This document shows positions 48,073-57,058 of a stretch of 64,000 nucleotides of DNA, piece by piece (within the stretch, counting starts at the first letter, position 1; every line of letters begins with the position of its first letter). The stretch comes from Actinoplanes ianthinogenes. Its GTDB lineage: Bacteria; Actinomycetota; Actinomycetes; Mycobacteriales; Micromonosporaceae. Position numbers and translations under genes: made by a program. Under the pieces are notes generated by a model that was not told the DNA's origin, searched no databases, and saw only the letters and a program-made list of their open reading frames with translations. Location: positions 3,985,501 through 4,049,500 of the forward strand of contig NZ_AP023356.1 in NCBI RefSeq assembly GCF_018324205.1, read 5' to 3'.

Positions 48073-49347
48073 TCAGCTCCGCGTGATCTTCGCCGAGACG
48101 GTCTTCCAGGCGCCGTCGTTGTACGCCTTGTCCAGGGCGTACGCGCTGGCGTAGAAGTAGCCCTTGCCCAGGCCGGCCGGAACCTTGAACTTCCACTTGC
48201 CCTTCACGACCGGGGCCCACCACGAGGTGCAGACGGAGTCCCAGTTGGACTCGTAGACCCGCTGCCACTTGCGGTGCACGTTGACGCAGTAGAGCTTGCC
48301 CTTGTTGTACCGCTGCAGGAAGACGTAGACGCCCCACGCGCCGGCGCCCTTGTCGGACGCGGTACCGGTGATGTACTTCCAGGACTTCAGCCGGTTCGCG
48401 CTGGACGGCTTCTTGACCTTGACGGTCGGGTTCCAGCTGTCCTTCTTCACGTACACCCAGACGCCGGTGACCGCGGTGGTCGTGCCGGCGGCGGTGTTGT
48501 ACGCGATCTGGGTGGGCCGGTAGCCGTTCACCAGCTGCTTGTTCTTGTCGACGTTGTAGATCGCGTTGAACGTCCGGGCCTTACCGGTCCACTTGTACGT
48601 GTTGTAGAAGCCGTCGCCCCAGAAGATCACGTACGAGGTGGTGCCGGCCGGCACCGCCTTGACCGTGACCGTGTACCGCTCGTTGAGCCACACGCTCTTC
48701 TTGCTGACGGTGATGGCGGCCGGCGCGTACCGGACGGACACGGTCTTGCTGACGACCGTCTCCTGGCCCGCGTTGTCGGTCACCGTCTCCTTGACGGCGA
48801 ACGTGCCGGACTGCTTGTAGTCGTGCTTGAGGTACGTCGACGCGGCGGAAGCGAACTCGGTCACCGCACCGTCGCCCCAGTCGACGACCCGCTTGAGCGT
48901 CGAGTTGTCGTTGGGGGCGTCTGAGAACTCGGTGGAGTTCTGGTAGACGATGACCGACTGGCCGACCCAGATCGAGGTCGCCGACAGTCGCAGCGGCTTG
49001 ACGGTCGGCGGCGTGTCGGCCGGCTCGGTCGTCTGCGTCGGCTGAGTGGTCTCCGTCGTCGACGTCTCGACCGGCTTCGTCGTCTGCGCCGGCTCGGTGG
49101 TCTGCGCCGGCTCGGTGGTCTGCGTCGGCTGGGTCGTCTCCGTCGTGGACGTCTCGGTCGGGTCGCCGGCCGGCTCGGTCGTCGACGTCTCGGTCGGGTC
49201 GGCCGTCGGGATCGGGGTGGTCGTGGTCTCGGTCGCCGTGACCACCACGTCGTCGGCGTAGGCCGGGGACGTCACGATCGCGCCACCCGCGACCAGTGCG
49301 CCACCGACGAGGGCCGCGAGCAGCGGCCGTGCCAGGCGGGGTTTCAC
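48073..49347 (-). CDS. Secreted protein with Thr/Pro linker and PKD-like domain
   Basis: About 424 residues from GTG 49347, with GAAGGAG about 11 nt upstream; ATG 49383 is an alternative. Signal peptide: VKPRLARPLLAALVGG, GALVAGGAIVTSPAYA, cleavage after AYA. Residues about 35-110 are a Thr/Glu/Pro repeat (TTETTQPTQTTEPAQTTEPA). A PKD-like beta domain follows (VVDWGDGAVTEFAS, HDYKQSGTFAVKETVTDNAG), then FWGDGFYNTYKW and a Trp/Lys-rich C-terminus with two cysteines (LYCVNVHRKW, DSVCTSWWAP). No anchor or sorting motif. Probably a surface or matrix protein; ligand unknown. Confidence 0.87.
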   Translation of the reverse strand: MKPRLARPLLAALVGGALVAGGAIVTSPAYADDVVVTATETTTTPIPTADPTETSTTEPAGDPTETSTTETTQPTQTTEPAQTTEPAQTTKPVETSTTETTQPTQTTEPADTPPTVKPLRLSATSIWVGQSVIVYQNSTEFSDAPNDNSTLKRVVDWGDGAVTEFASAASTYLKHDYKQSGTFAVKETVTDNAGQETVVSKTVSVRYAPAAITVSKKSVWLNERYTVTVKAVPAGTTSYVIFWGDGFYNTYKWTGKARTFNAIYNVDKNKQLVNGYRPTQIAYNTAAGTTTAVTGVWVYVKKDSWNPTVKVKKPSSANRLKSWKYITGTASDKGAGAWGVYVFLQRYNKGKLYCVNVHRKWQRVYESNWDSVCTSWWAPVVKGKWKFKVPAGLGKGYFYASAYALDKAYNDGAWKTVSAKITRS

Positions 49348-49588
49348 AGAAGTTCCAACTCCTTCGAGGGGTGTGAGGACCACATGAAGGGCAGGTTGGA
49401 TCGAGTGGACGCGTCAGAACGCGTCCGTATCGACAAAACGCCAACGTTCCCCCGTGGCGTCGATCAATGTAACCGGCGTGTTGCCGCCGATCAATGGATA
49501 TTCTGTGAACAAACCGTGGTGTTGGCGGTGTCACCGCCCGCACACGGGAAAGGCCCGGCCGAAGCCGGGCCTCTCGAGAACCGCCAGA
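49348..49588. other. Intergenic region between the secreted-protein gene and metG
   Basis: 241 bp with the 5' region of the secreted-protein gene and the metG terminator. Around 49409-49430 ACGCGTCAGAACGCGTC forms a short inverted repeat of unknown meaning. No gene seen. Confidence 0.45.
49551..49572 (-). terminator. metG terminator
   Basis: A 9-bp perfect stem (49551-49559 with 49564-49572), loop CGAA, 16 nt after the metG stop on the minus strand. Confidence 0.7.
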
Positions 49589-51391
49589 TCAGGACTCGCC
49601 GCCCAGCCGGGCCAATTCCTCCTCGACCACGGACGGCTCCAGCTTGCGGAACACCGGTTTCGGCGGGCTCAGCGGCGTGCCGGCCACCAGCGGCACCGAC
49701 TCCCACCGGGCGCCGACCGTGTAGTCACCCATCAGCACCGGGTAACCCGGCCCGCCGTCCAGGTCCTCGACCTCGACGATCTCCGGCATCGGGGCGTGCA
49801 CGCCGGTCCCGCCGAGCAGCTCGTGCACCTTCTGCGCGGAGTGCGGCAGGAACGGCGTGAGCAGCGTGTTCGCGTCGCTGACCACCTGGAGCGCGACGTG
49901 CAGGACGGTGCCCTGCCGCTGCTTCTGCGACTCGTCCTTGAGCTTCCACGGCGCCTGCTCGGAGAGGTACTTGTTGGCCTCGGCGACCACCTTCATCGCC
50001 TCGCCGATCGCGGCCTTCTGCCGGTGCTTGCCGATCAGCTCGCCGACGGCCGCGAAGCCCGCGCGCGAGAACGAGAGCAGGGCCTCGTCCTCCGGCGTGA
50101 GATCGACCGCCGGGGGGATCTCACCGAAGTTCTTCGCGGCCATCGAGATCGACCGGTTGACCAGGTTGCCCCAGCCGGCCACCAGCTCGTCGTTGTTGCG
50201 CCGGACGAACTCGGCCCAGGTGAAGTCGGTGTCGTTGGACTCCGGGCCGGCCGCGGCGATGAAATACCGCAGGGCGTCGGCGTCGTAGCGCTCCAGGAAG
50301 TCGCGCACGTAGATGACGACCCGGCGCGACGAGGAGAACTTCTTGCCCTCCATCGTCAGGTACTCACTGGAGACCACCTCGGTCGGCAGGTTCAGCTTGC
50401 CGAGCGGGCCGGCCTGGCCGCCCTTGTCACCCTCACCGGAGTAGCCGAGCAGCAGCGCCGGCCAGATCACCGAGTGGAAGACGATGTTGTCCTTGCCCAT
50501 GAAGTAGTAGCCGGACGCGTCCTTGCCCTGCGCATCGGCCGACCACCACTGCCGCCAGGCCTCCGGGTCGCCGGTGCGCCGGGCCCACTCGATGGACGCC
50601 GACAGGTAACCGATGACCGCGTCGAACCAGACGTAGATGCGCTTGTCGGCCCGGTCGCGCCAGCCGTCCAGCGGGATCGGCACGCCCCACTCCAGGTCCC
50701 GGGTGATCGCCCGGGGCTGGAGGTCGTCGAGCAGGTTGCGGGAGAACTTCAGCACGTTGGGCCGCCAGTTCTCCCGGCGGTCCAGCCAGGAGCCGATCGC
50801 CTCGGCGAACGCCGGCAGGTCGAGGAAGAAGTGCTCGGTCTCGACGAACTGCGGGGTCTCCCCGTTGATCCGGGACTTCGGGTTGATCAGCTGCTCGGGG
50901 TCGAGCTGGTTACCGCAGTTGTCGCACTGGTCGCCGCGGGCGCCGTCGTAACCGCAGATCGGGCAGGTGCCCTCGATGTAACGGTCCGGCAGGGTGCGGC
51001 CGGTGGACGGGGAGATCGCGCCGAGCGTGGTGCGGGCGACGATGTACCCGTTCGCGTGCAGGCCCTCGAAGAGCTGCTGGACCACGGCGTAGTGGTTGCG
51101 CGTGGTGGTGCGGGTGAACAGGTCGTAGGAGAGGCCCAGGCCGTGCAGGTCCTCGACGATCACCCGGTTGTACCGGTCGGCGAGCTCGCGCGGGGTGACC
51201 CCGTCGGCGTCGGCCTGCACCTGGATCGGGGTGCCGTGCTCGTCGGTGCCCGAGACCATGAGCACGTCGTGGCCGGCCATCCGCATGTACCGGCTGAACA
51301 CGTCGGACGGCACCCCGAAGCCGGACACATGACCGATGTGGCGCGGGCCGTTGGCGTAGGGCCAGGCGACCGCGGCGAGAACGTGACTCAT
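49589..51391 (-). CDS. metG: Methionyl-tRNA synthetase
   Basis: Class I synthetase. 600 residues from ATG 51391 ([20 protein letters not shown]). HIGH motif in [12 protein letters not shown]. The zinc-binding insert has two CxxC pairs ([18 protein letters not shown]). The second signature appears as GKKFSSSRR in place of KMSKS, the variant of this MetRS branch. The anticodon-binding domain has WNNLVNRS-like [14 protein letters not shown]. No C-terminal tRNA-binding dimerisation domain is present, normal for actinobacterial MetG. Confidence 0.96.
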   Translation of the reverse strand: MSHVLAAVAWPYANGPRHIGHVSGFGVPSDVFSRYMRMAGHDVLMVSGTDEHGTPIQVQADADGVTPRELADRYNRVIVEDLHGLGLSYDLFTRTTTRNHYAVVQQLFEGLHANGYIVARTTLGAISPSTGRTLPDRYIEGTCPICGYDGARGDQCDNCGNQLDPEQLINPKSRINGETPQFVETEHFFLDLPAFAEAIGSWLDRRENWRPNVLKFSRNLLDDLQPRAITRDLEWGVPIPLDGWRDRADKRIYVWFDAVIGYLSASIEWARRTGDPEAWRQWWSADAQGKDASGYYFMGKDNIVFHSVIWPALLLGYSGEGDKGGQAGPLGKLNLPTEVVSSEYLTMEGKKFSSSRRVVIYVRDFLERYDADALRYFIAAAGPESNDTDFTWAEFVRRNNDELVAGWGNLVNRSISMAAKNFGEIPPAVDLTPEDEALLSFSRAGFAAVGELIGKHRQKAAIGEAMKVVAEANKYLSEQAPWKLKDESQKQRQGTVLHVALQVVSDANTLLTPFLPHSAQKVHELLGGTGVHAPMPEIVEVEDLDGGPGYPVLMGDYTVGARWESVPLVAGTPLSPPKPVFRKLEPSVVEEELARLGGES

Positions 51392-51510
51392 GACGTCTAG
51401 CGTAGTGACCCGCTCGGACCGGCCGCGAAGGGATAAGCGGCCAACCGATTTGTCCCGACACGCCCGATCATTGCCCACCCCGCCGCCGAGCCGCGTAGTT
51501 GACTGGGTCA

Positions 51511-52482
51511 GTGACGGGAAACGCGCCGCAGCCAGGGGAAACGCCGACGGGGAACCCGTGGGCCCGGGTCGATCCGGACGCCACGTGGTGGCGCGGCGAC
51601 GGCGATCGGGAGCCGGACTCCGTCCAGTGGGCGGATCTGGCCGCCGACCAGGCCCGCGCGGCCGGTGCCGACGACCTGACCCAGCACCTGAGCCCCGGGG
51701 ACGGCGAGCGGCTGGCCACGGCCGGCGAGCTGATGATCATCGAGCCCAGCCAGGCCGACGAGCCACCAGATCAGGAAAGTCCGGCCGGTCCCGACGACCG
51801 CAACCGGCCCACCATCGTCCTGGATCACCAACGGCCCCTGCCCCCGCTGCCCGAGGGCGGCGTGTCCCCGGCCACCGCCACCCGCCTGGAGCGGATGGAG
51901 AACTCGCCGTTCTGGGAGACCGACGAGGCCCGGATCGCCGCCGAGGCGCGCCGTGACCGGCGGTCCGGGCGCCGCCGCCGTCCGCCGGCCACCAACCCGG
52001 TCGGCGCGCTCGCCTCGCTGATCGGCCTGAGCCTGCTCGCGGCGTTCTTCGCCTGGGTCAGCGCCGAGCCGTTCTGGCTGGCCGCCGGGCACGGCGACAC
52101 CGGGTACGCGACCACCACCCGCTGCCACGGCACCGGTCTCACCCAGCGCTGCACCGGCCGGTTCACCGCCACCGACGGGCAGTTCACCGCCCGCCGGGTG
52201 ACCCTGCTCGGCATCACCGGCGACGCCCGCGAGCCGGGGGCGGTCTCCGGCGCCCGGATGGTCAGCGCGACCAGCCGGCAGGCCTACACCGCGCCGCCCG
52301 GGCTGCTCATGCACCTGCGCTGGACGCTCGGCTTCCTGCTGGTGCTGATCTGCGGGTACGGCATCGCCGGGGCGACCGGCGCCCGGCGGCTGGAGTCCCC
52401 GCGCGCCCGCCGCTACGCCCTGCTGGCCAGCGTCTGCGGCCCGCTGCTGCTGCTCGCGGGTTTTCTGATCGCCGCCTACTGA
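51511..52482 (+). CDS. Hypothetical membrane protein
   Basis: About 323 residues from GTG 51511 (TTG 51499 in frame). The first 160 residues are cytoplasmic, Pro/Asp-rich, with [18 protein letters not shown] and a basic patch ([14 protein letters not shown]). TM1 ([19 protein letters not shown]) is followed by an external loop containing two cysteines ([14 protein letters not shown]), then two further helices ([19 protein letters not shown] and [20 protein letters not shown]). Function unknown. Its end overlaps the converging rsmI stop by 7 nt. Confidence 0.8.
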   Translation: MTGNAPQPGETPTGNPWARVDPDATWWRGDGDREPDSVQWADLAADQARAAGADDLTQHLSPGDGERLATAGELMIIEPSQADEPPDQESPAGPDDRNRPTIVLDHQRPLPPLPEGGVSPATATRLERMENSPFWETDEARIAAEARRDRRSGRRRRPPATNPVGALASLIGLSLLAAFFAWVSAEPFWLAAGHGDTGYATTTRCHGTGLTQRCTGRFTATDGQFTARRVTLLGITGDAREPGAVSGARMVSATSRQAYTAPPGLLMHLRWTLGFLLVLICGYGIAGATGARRLESPRARRYALLASVCGPLLLLAGFLIAAY

Positions 52483-53333
52483 GCCTGGTGGACCAGGGTG
52501 TACACGTCCCGCTTCTTCAGGCCGTACTGATCGGCGATCGCCTGGATCGCATCCCGCCGCGAGTCGCCGACGGCCTCCCGCCGGGCCACCGCCGCGCGCA
52601 GCTCGTCGTCGTCCGGCCGCTCCGCCGGCCCGGCCGGCGCGCCACCCACCACCAGGGTGATCTCGCCGCGCGGCTCACCCGTGGCGGCCCACTCGGCCAG
52701 CTCGGCCAGGGTCCCGCGGCGGATCTCCTCGTAGGTCTTGGTCAGCTCCCGGCAGACCGCGCCCGGCCGGTCCGCGCCGAACGTGGCGGCCAGGTCGGCC
52801 AGGGCGCCACCGATCCGGTGCGGCGCCTCGAAGAAGACCAGCGTCCGCGGCTCGCCGGCCAGCTCGCGCAGCCGGGACCGCCGGTTCGACCCGGTCCGCG
52901 GCAGGAAGCCCTCGAAGACGAACCGGTCGCTGGGCAGCCCGGACAGCGCCAGCGCGGTGGTCACCGCGCTCGGGCCGGGCGCCGCGGTCACCGGGTGCCC
53001 GGCGTCCAGGGCGGCCCGGACCAGGCGATATCCCGGGTCCGAGACGCTCGGCATGCCGCCGTCGGTGATCACCGCGACCGTCGCGCCGCCGGACACCGCC
53101 TCGACCAGCTCCGGGGTACGCCGGTCGTCGTTGCCCTCGAAGTAGGAGACGACCCGCCCGCGCACGGTGACGTCCAGGTCCTTGACGAGCCGGGCGAGCC
53201 GCCGGGTGTCCTCGGCCGCGATCACGTCCGCGGTGGCGAGCACCTCCCGCAGCCGCGCCGAGGCGTCACCGATGTTGCCCAGCGGGGCGCCGACCAGGAT
53301 CACACGCCCGGCGCCGGAAGTTTCACGAGACAC
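52476..53333 (-). CDS. rsmI: 16S rRNA (cytidine-1402-2'-O)-methyltransferase
   Basis: 285 residues of the tetrapyrrole-methylase-like SAM fold: VILVGAPLGNIGDASARLRE, AAEDTRRLARL, VAVITDGGMPSVSDPGYRLV, ALALSGLPSDRFVFEGFLPR, RELTKTYEEIRRGTL. The C-terminal extension (RRDAIQAIADQYGLKKRDVY) is typical of RsmI. Divergent from the mannosyltransferase gene with a 60-bp gap, again a standard actinobacterial arrangement. Confidence 0.95.
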   Translation of the reverse strand: MSRETSGAGRVILVGAPLGNIGDASARLREVLATADVIAAEDTRRLARLVKDLDVTVRGRVVSYFEGNDDRRTPELVEAVSGGATVAVITDGGMPSVSDPGYRLVRAALDAGHPVTAAPGPSAVTTALALSGLPSDRFVFEGFLPRTGSNRRSRLRELAGEPRTLVFFEAPHRIGGALADLAATFGADRPGAVCRELTKTYEEIRRGTLAELAEWAATGEPRGEITLVVGGAPAGPAERPDDDELRAAVARREAVGDSRRDAIQAIADQYGLKKRDVYTLVHQAQ

Positions 53334-53393
53334 CGGAAAAGTCCATCACACGCCCGGGCATCACTTCAAAGCTGAGCAGCCTACGATCGCGGA

Positions 53394-54974
53394 GTGACAA
53401 CGGCGACAGCTGAGACAGACCTCACCCCCGCGGAGCCCCCCGCCGAGGCGGAGTCGTCCCGAGGGGCCCGGGCCGTTCCCGACCTCGTGCGGCGACGCCT
53501 GTCGACGCTGGACACCCGCCTGGACCCATATTCGTGGCTGGTCACCGCGGTGATCGTGCTCGCCGCGGGCATCCTGCGCCTGGCCGGGGTGGACAATCCC
53601 AAGGGCTACATCTTCGACGAGGTGTATTACCCGACCGACGCCTGGGACATGCTCCAGCACGGCGTCGAGTGGGACGAGAAGACCAACGGCCCGGCCTACG
53701 TCGTGCATCCCCCGCTCGGCAAGTGGCTGATCGCCCTGGGCGAGCAGGTCTACGGCAACCGTGAGCTCGGCTGGCGGATCTCGGCGGCGATCGCCGGCAC
53801 CCTGATGATCCTGATCCTGATCCGGGTGGCGTACCGGATGTTCCACTCGATCGTGCTCGCCGGGATGGCCGGCCTGCTGATGACCCTGGACGGGTTCCAG
53901 CTGGTGCTGTCCCGCACCTCGCTGCTGGACATCTTCCTCGGGCTGTTCATCCTGCTGACCTTCGCCTGCATGGTGCTGGACCGCGACCACTACCGGCGGC
54001 GCTGGAAGGAGGCGCTCGCCGACGGCTTCGACTCGACCGCCACCTACAAGATCCCGCGGATCGTCCCGTGGTGGCTGCTGGCCAGCGGCGTCTTCTTCGG
54101 CCTGGCCTGCGGGGTGAAGTGGAGCGCGCTGTTCTTCGCGCCGTTCTTCGCCCTGCTGGTGGTGGCCTGGCGCTGGCAGGCGCGCCGGTCGGCCCGGGTG
54201 CGCGGCCCGTTCGTGGCCGGCATCCTCGGCGACTTCGGTTACCTGATCCTCAGCTTCGTCCTGAGCGTCATCTTCTACCTGGCCACCTGGACCGGCTGGT
54301 TCGTCACCGACACCGGCTACTTCCGGCACTACCGGGAGGCGAACGGGCTGAGCGAGCCGCCGATCCTGGGCGCCCTGCTGAACCTGATGCACTACCACTC
54401 CGAGGCGTACAACTTCCACAGCGGACTGACCGAGAAGCACACGTACCAGTCCTGGCCGTGGCAGTGGCTGCTGCTCGGGCGACCGGTGGCGTTCTACTGG
54501 AACGGCAACGGCAACTGCGGCGCGCCCAGCTGCGCCGCCGAGATCCTGCTGCTCGGCACGCCGATCCTGTGGTGGTCGTTCCTGCCGGCGCTGTTCGCCC
54601 TGGTCTGGTTCGGCATCGCCCGGCGCGACTGGCGGGCCTACGCGATCTTCACCGGCGCGGTCGCCGGCATGCTGCCGTGGTACTACTTCGCGGTCGCCGA
54701 CGGCCGCACCATGTTCTCCTTCTACCTGATGCCCGGCCTGCCGTTCCTGATCCTGGCGGTGGTCTACGTGCTCGGCGCGATCATGACACCGGCGGGCGGG
54801 ATGGCCTCCGGCGCGGCCCGCACCGATCGCCAACTGATCGGCACGGTGGTCGCCGCGACGTACATGGTGCTGGTGGCCCTCTGCTTCGCCTACTTCTATC
54901 CGATCTTCATCGGGTCGACCCTGCCCTACGACGACTGGTCGGTGCGGATGTGGCTGGGCAGCCGCTGGATCTAG
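53394..54974 (+). CDS. Protein O-mannosyltransferase (Pmt, GT39)
   Basis: Transfers mannose from polyprenyl-phosphate mannose to Ser/Thr of proteins during export. 526 residues from GTG 53394: cytoplasmic N-terminus, about ten membrane helices, the first extracytoplasmic loop with the catalytic acidic pair in YIFDEVYYPTDAW, then VHPPLGKWLIALGE, DGFQLVLSRTSLLDIFLGLF, and a late loop with NFHSGLTEKHTYQSWPWQWL. Possible clients are Thr-rich secreted proteins such as that at 48073-49347 or the MatA-like protein at 56318-57058; this is inference. Element copy 2 begins about 12 nt after its stop. Confidence 0.93.
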   Translation: MTTATAETDLTPAEPPAEAESSRGARAVPDLVRRRLSTLDTRLDPYSWLVTAVIVLAAGILRLAGVDNPKGYIFDEVYYPTDAWDMLQHGVEWDEKTNGPAYVVHPPLGKWLIALGEQVYGNRELGWRISAAIAGTLMILILIRVAYRMFHSIVLAGMAGLLMTLDGFQLVLSRTSLLDIFLGLFILLTFACMVLDRDHYRRRWKEALADGFDSTATYKIPRIVPWWLLASGVFFGLACGVKWSALFFAPFFALLVVAWRWQARRSARVRGPFVAGILGDFGYLILSFVLSVIFYLATWTGWFVTDTGYFRHYREANGLSEPPILGALLNLMHYHSEAYNFHSGLTEKHTYQSWPWQWLLLGRPVAFYWNGNGNCGAPSCAAEILLLGTPILWWSFLPALFALVWFGIARRDWRAYAIFTGAVAGMLPWYYFAVADGRTMFSFYLMPGLPFLILAVVYVLGAIMTPAGGMASGAARTDRQLIGTVVAATYMVLVALCFAYFYPIFIGSTLPYDDWSVRMWLGSRWI

Positions 54975-54986
54975 CCCCGTCAAACC

Positions 54987-55128
54987 GAAGATCAAGTTCA
55001 AGATCTTCCTTTACGCAGGCCCGGCGGGGTGCGGACCGCATGCTCCCGCCCGGGCCGGAGGCAGCGATCTGGCCGCTGGCGCGTCCAAACCAATCGCTGC
55101 CTCCTTCACTGTCCGCGGCTGGTCCCGG
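54987..55128 (+). repeat. Intergenic hairpin element, copy 2
   Basis: Same layout as copy 1: small hairpin (GAAGATC...GATCTTC, 54987-55008), the conserved block with GTGCGGACCGCATGCTCCCG, CGGGCCGG, a perfect 12-bp stem (55057-55068 with 55093-55104), and a 24-nt loop at 55069-55092 differing from copy 1 by one base. After the stem TTCA...TCCGCGG.TGGTC is again shared. It starts 12 nt after the mannosyltransferase stop and runs straight into the 64-bp array. Stem arms differ from copy 1 at six positions, every one compensated. Confidence 0.85.
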
Positions 55129-55132
55129 AGAT

Positions 55133-55550
55133 CAACCCCCGGCTGGCCCCCAGCGCCCCATCCCATCCCCGGGTAGGGCCACCAGCACCAGCCCGACACT
55201 CCCCGGCTGGCCCCCAGCGCCCTATCCCAGCCCCGGATAGGACCGTCAGGGCCAGCCCGACACTCCCCGGCTGGTCCTCAGCGCCCTATCCCAGCCGCGG
55301 ATAGGGCCGTCAGGGCCAGCCCGACACTCCCCGGCTGGTCCTCAGCGCCCTATCCCAGCCGCGGATAGGGCCGTCAGGGCCAGCCCGACACTCCCCGGCT
55401 GGTCCTCAGCGCCCTATCCCAGCCGCGGATAGGGCCGTCAGGGCCAGCCCGACACCCCCCAGCTGGTCCCCAGCGCCCTATCCCAGCCCCGGATAGGGCC
55501 GTCAGGGCCAGCCCGATACCCCGCGGCTGGTCCTCAGCGCCCTGGGCGGA
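55133..55550 (+). repeat. 64-bp tandem repeat array
   Basis: Six complete units starting at 55133, 55197, 55261, 55325, 55389 and 55453 and a partial one at 55517; exact 64-nt period. Each unit holds a nested inverted repeat: outer GGCTGG...CCAGCC and inner CCCTATCC...GGATAGGG with a 7-nt loop. Units 3-5 are nearly identical, suggesting recent duplication. No consistent reading frame (64 is not a multiple of 3). It follows element copy 2. Confidence 0.88.
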
Positions 55551-55820
55551 CGCGGGATCGGGCCAGGCCACGTGACACCCCTGGCACACGGGACGTCTCC
55601 CCTGTCCGCGGGTGGTTCCGGAGAGCACATGCGGGTGCGCCCCTCCGTGCCGCCGGAGCAGCCTCGCCGCGACGGACAGCCGCCTCGCGCCGTGGGCCGG
55701 CAGACGTCCCGGCGGCTCCGCTCGCCCGTTCCGCAGAATCGGGAGCGCTCCGGACGTACCGGGAAATGGCGGACCGAGGCGGAAGCGAACCGCGGGTGAC
55801 GAGTCGGCCCCAGATGGCAC

Positions 55821-55857
55821 GAAGCCCGGCGATATCGCCGGGCTTCATCGTTTTGGA
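55821..55857 (+). terminator. Orphan intrinsic terminator
   Basis: A perfect 26-bp palindrome (55821-55846; GAAGCCCGGCGAT and its complement) followed by ATCGTTTTGGAG. On the plus strand this is the best U-tract terminator in the window, yet no supported coding gene lies within 800 bp upstream; only the repeat array does. It suggests a transcript from the array region, or late termination of the mannosyltransferase message. Confidence 0.65.
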
Positions 55858-55899
55858 GACTTTTCGCTGATCATGACCTACGCAGGTCCGAAAAATAGG

Positions 55900-55947
55900 G
55901 CGCGCCCCGATCGCCTGCCACGGGGGAAGCGGGCGATAGGGGCGCGC
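55900..55947. repeat. Long hairpin in the MatA-like upstream region
   Basis: 55900-55918 pairs with 55929-55947 over 19 positions with one mismatch and one G-U pair; loop CACGGGGGAA. Stem sequence GCGCGCCCC.ATCGCC. It may be a regulatory RNA structure or a terminator; nothing identifies it as a known riboswitch. Confidence 0.55.
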
Positions 55948-56317
55948 AAGATGCAGCTTAACGAGCCTGGATGAGCGGCACAACGGGTGTCGGCCACGGA
56001 TTGCCGTGTCGATCCCAGCATCCCAGCGATTCGGACATTATGCTCTTTTAACCTTTACTACGCATACCATCTCATGAATACGATTCAAGTTGATGGTCGG
56101 GAATACGACACCAATTAGATGTCGAATCTGGCGTAACGTATTCGGGCCACCGGCCGCACCGCAGCTCAGCGGATTCGCCGTTCGCCGAGGACACATCCCC
56201 TCCCATCGGGTCAAACCCCAGGGGTCATCATTTCGTCCCTTTTCGGGTGATCAGTCGGCCATCCCCCAAGAAGGTGACAAGTGCCAAGATCGCGGTAAAT
56301 GTTCTTAAGCTCGCCGC

Positions 56318-57058
56318 GTGACAACGCAGGAGCACCACCACCCGCAGACCGCCGACCAGCGAATTCCGGACACGGAAATCATCGCCGTGGCGACGCCGGC
56401 CCCGGTGTTCGTCGACTCCACCGGCCGGCGGAGCCGATTGCTCCGCCGGATCGCGCTGGCGTTCGGCATCCTCGTCGTCTCCTACGGCGGGTTGCTCGGC
56501 GTCAGCCTGGCCGGCGGTCCGGTGAACTCCAGTGCCGTGCTGCCGCTGCCCGGCCTGGACGACGGGGACGAGAAGACCGCGGTGCCGCCGCAGCCGAGCC
56601 CGGCCCCGGCGGTGAGCTCGTCGAGCGCCCCGGCCCACGGCCCGCTGATCGAGTCGGTGGACCAGCCGCGGCGGGCACCCGCCCGGCAGACGACCACCAC
56701 CGTGCCGAAGGCGGCCACCACCACCAAACCGGCGACGACCACCACGACGAAGCCTCCGGCCAAGGCGGCGACCACCAAGCCGACGCCCGCGCCGACCACC
56801 CCGAAGCCCACGGTCACCACCACCAAGCCGACCGAGTCGACCACCACCACGCCGGCGCCCGGCCCGACCACGACCGCGGCCCCGCAGCCGCCGGCGCCGC
56901 AACCACCGGCGCCGCAGCCACCGGCCGCTGAGCCGAAGTCGGAGCCGGCCGCGCTGCCCACGCTGGCGCCCGCCACCCGGGATGACCCGGCCGACACCGA
57001 CACCCCGGCCGGCACGCCGTCCGCCTCCGCGGCCACGACCGCGGGAGAACCGGCGTGA
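56318..57058 (+). CDS. Single-pass membrane protein with Thr/Pro-rich stalk, MatA-like position
   Basis: 246 residues from GTG 56318. Cytoplasmic N-terminus of about 45 residues, one membrane helix (RIALAFGILVVSYGGLLGVSL), then a long extracytoplasmic Thr/Pro/Ala region (TTTKPATTTTTKPPAKAATT, PAPQPPAPQPPAPQPPAAEP). No folded domain visible. The GTGA overlap with the next gene gives translational coupling. By position it corresponds to matA of Streptomyces matAB; I do not claim sequence homology. The stalk could be O-mannosylated by the Pmt upstream. Confidence 0.8.
   Translation: MTTQEHHHPQTADQRIPDTEIIAVATPAPVFVDSTGRRSRLLRRIALAFGILVVSYGGLLGVSLAGGPVNSSAVLPLPGLDDGDEKTAVPPQPSPAPAVSSSSAPAHGPLIESVDQPRRAPARQTTTTVPKAATTTKPATTTTTKPPAKAATTKPTPAPTTPKPTVTTTKPTESTTTTPAPGPTTTAAPQPPAPQPPAPQPPAAEPKSEPAALPTLAPATRDDPADTDTPAGTPSASAATTAGEPA

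Larger units (their letters stand above)
54975..56317. other. 1.34-kb intergenic region between the mannosyltransferase and MatA-like genes
   Basis: Contents in order: element copy 2 (54987-55128), the 64-bp array (55133-55550), about 270 bp without clear features, a terminator-like palindrome with T-run (55821-55857), a long hairpin (55900-55947), and about 370 bp of relatively AT-rich DNA in front of the MatA-like gene that may hold its promoter and a long leader. Short open frames here lack start signals and I do not call them. Confidence 0.6.

Noticed and set aside
55133..55550. CRISPR array
   Set aside because: The repeats are contiguous 64-bp units with no unique spacers, and no cas gene is present. 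The same holds for the 63-, 45- and 33-bp arrays.
55572..55974. Small plus-strand open frames between the array and the orphan terminator
   Set aside because: No ribosome binding site, Arg/Pro/Ser-rich composition, overlapping alternatives in other frames. Kept only as a possible source of the terminated transcript.
56090..56120. Promoter TTGATG-19-TTAGAT upstream of the MatA-like gene
   Set aside because: The spacer is too long and both hexamers are weak, so it is not listed as a feature.
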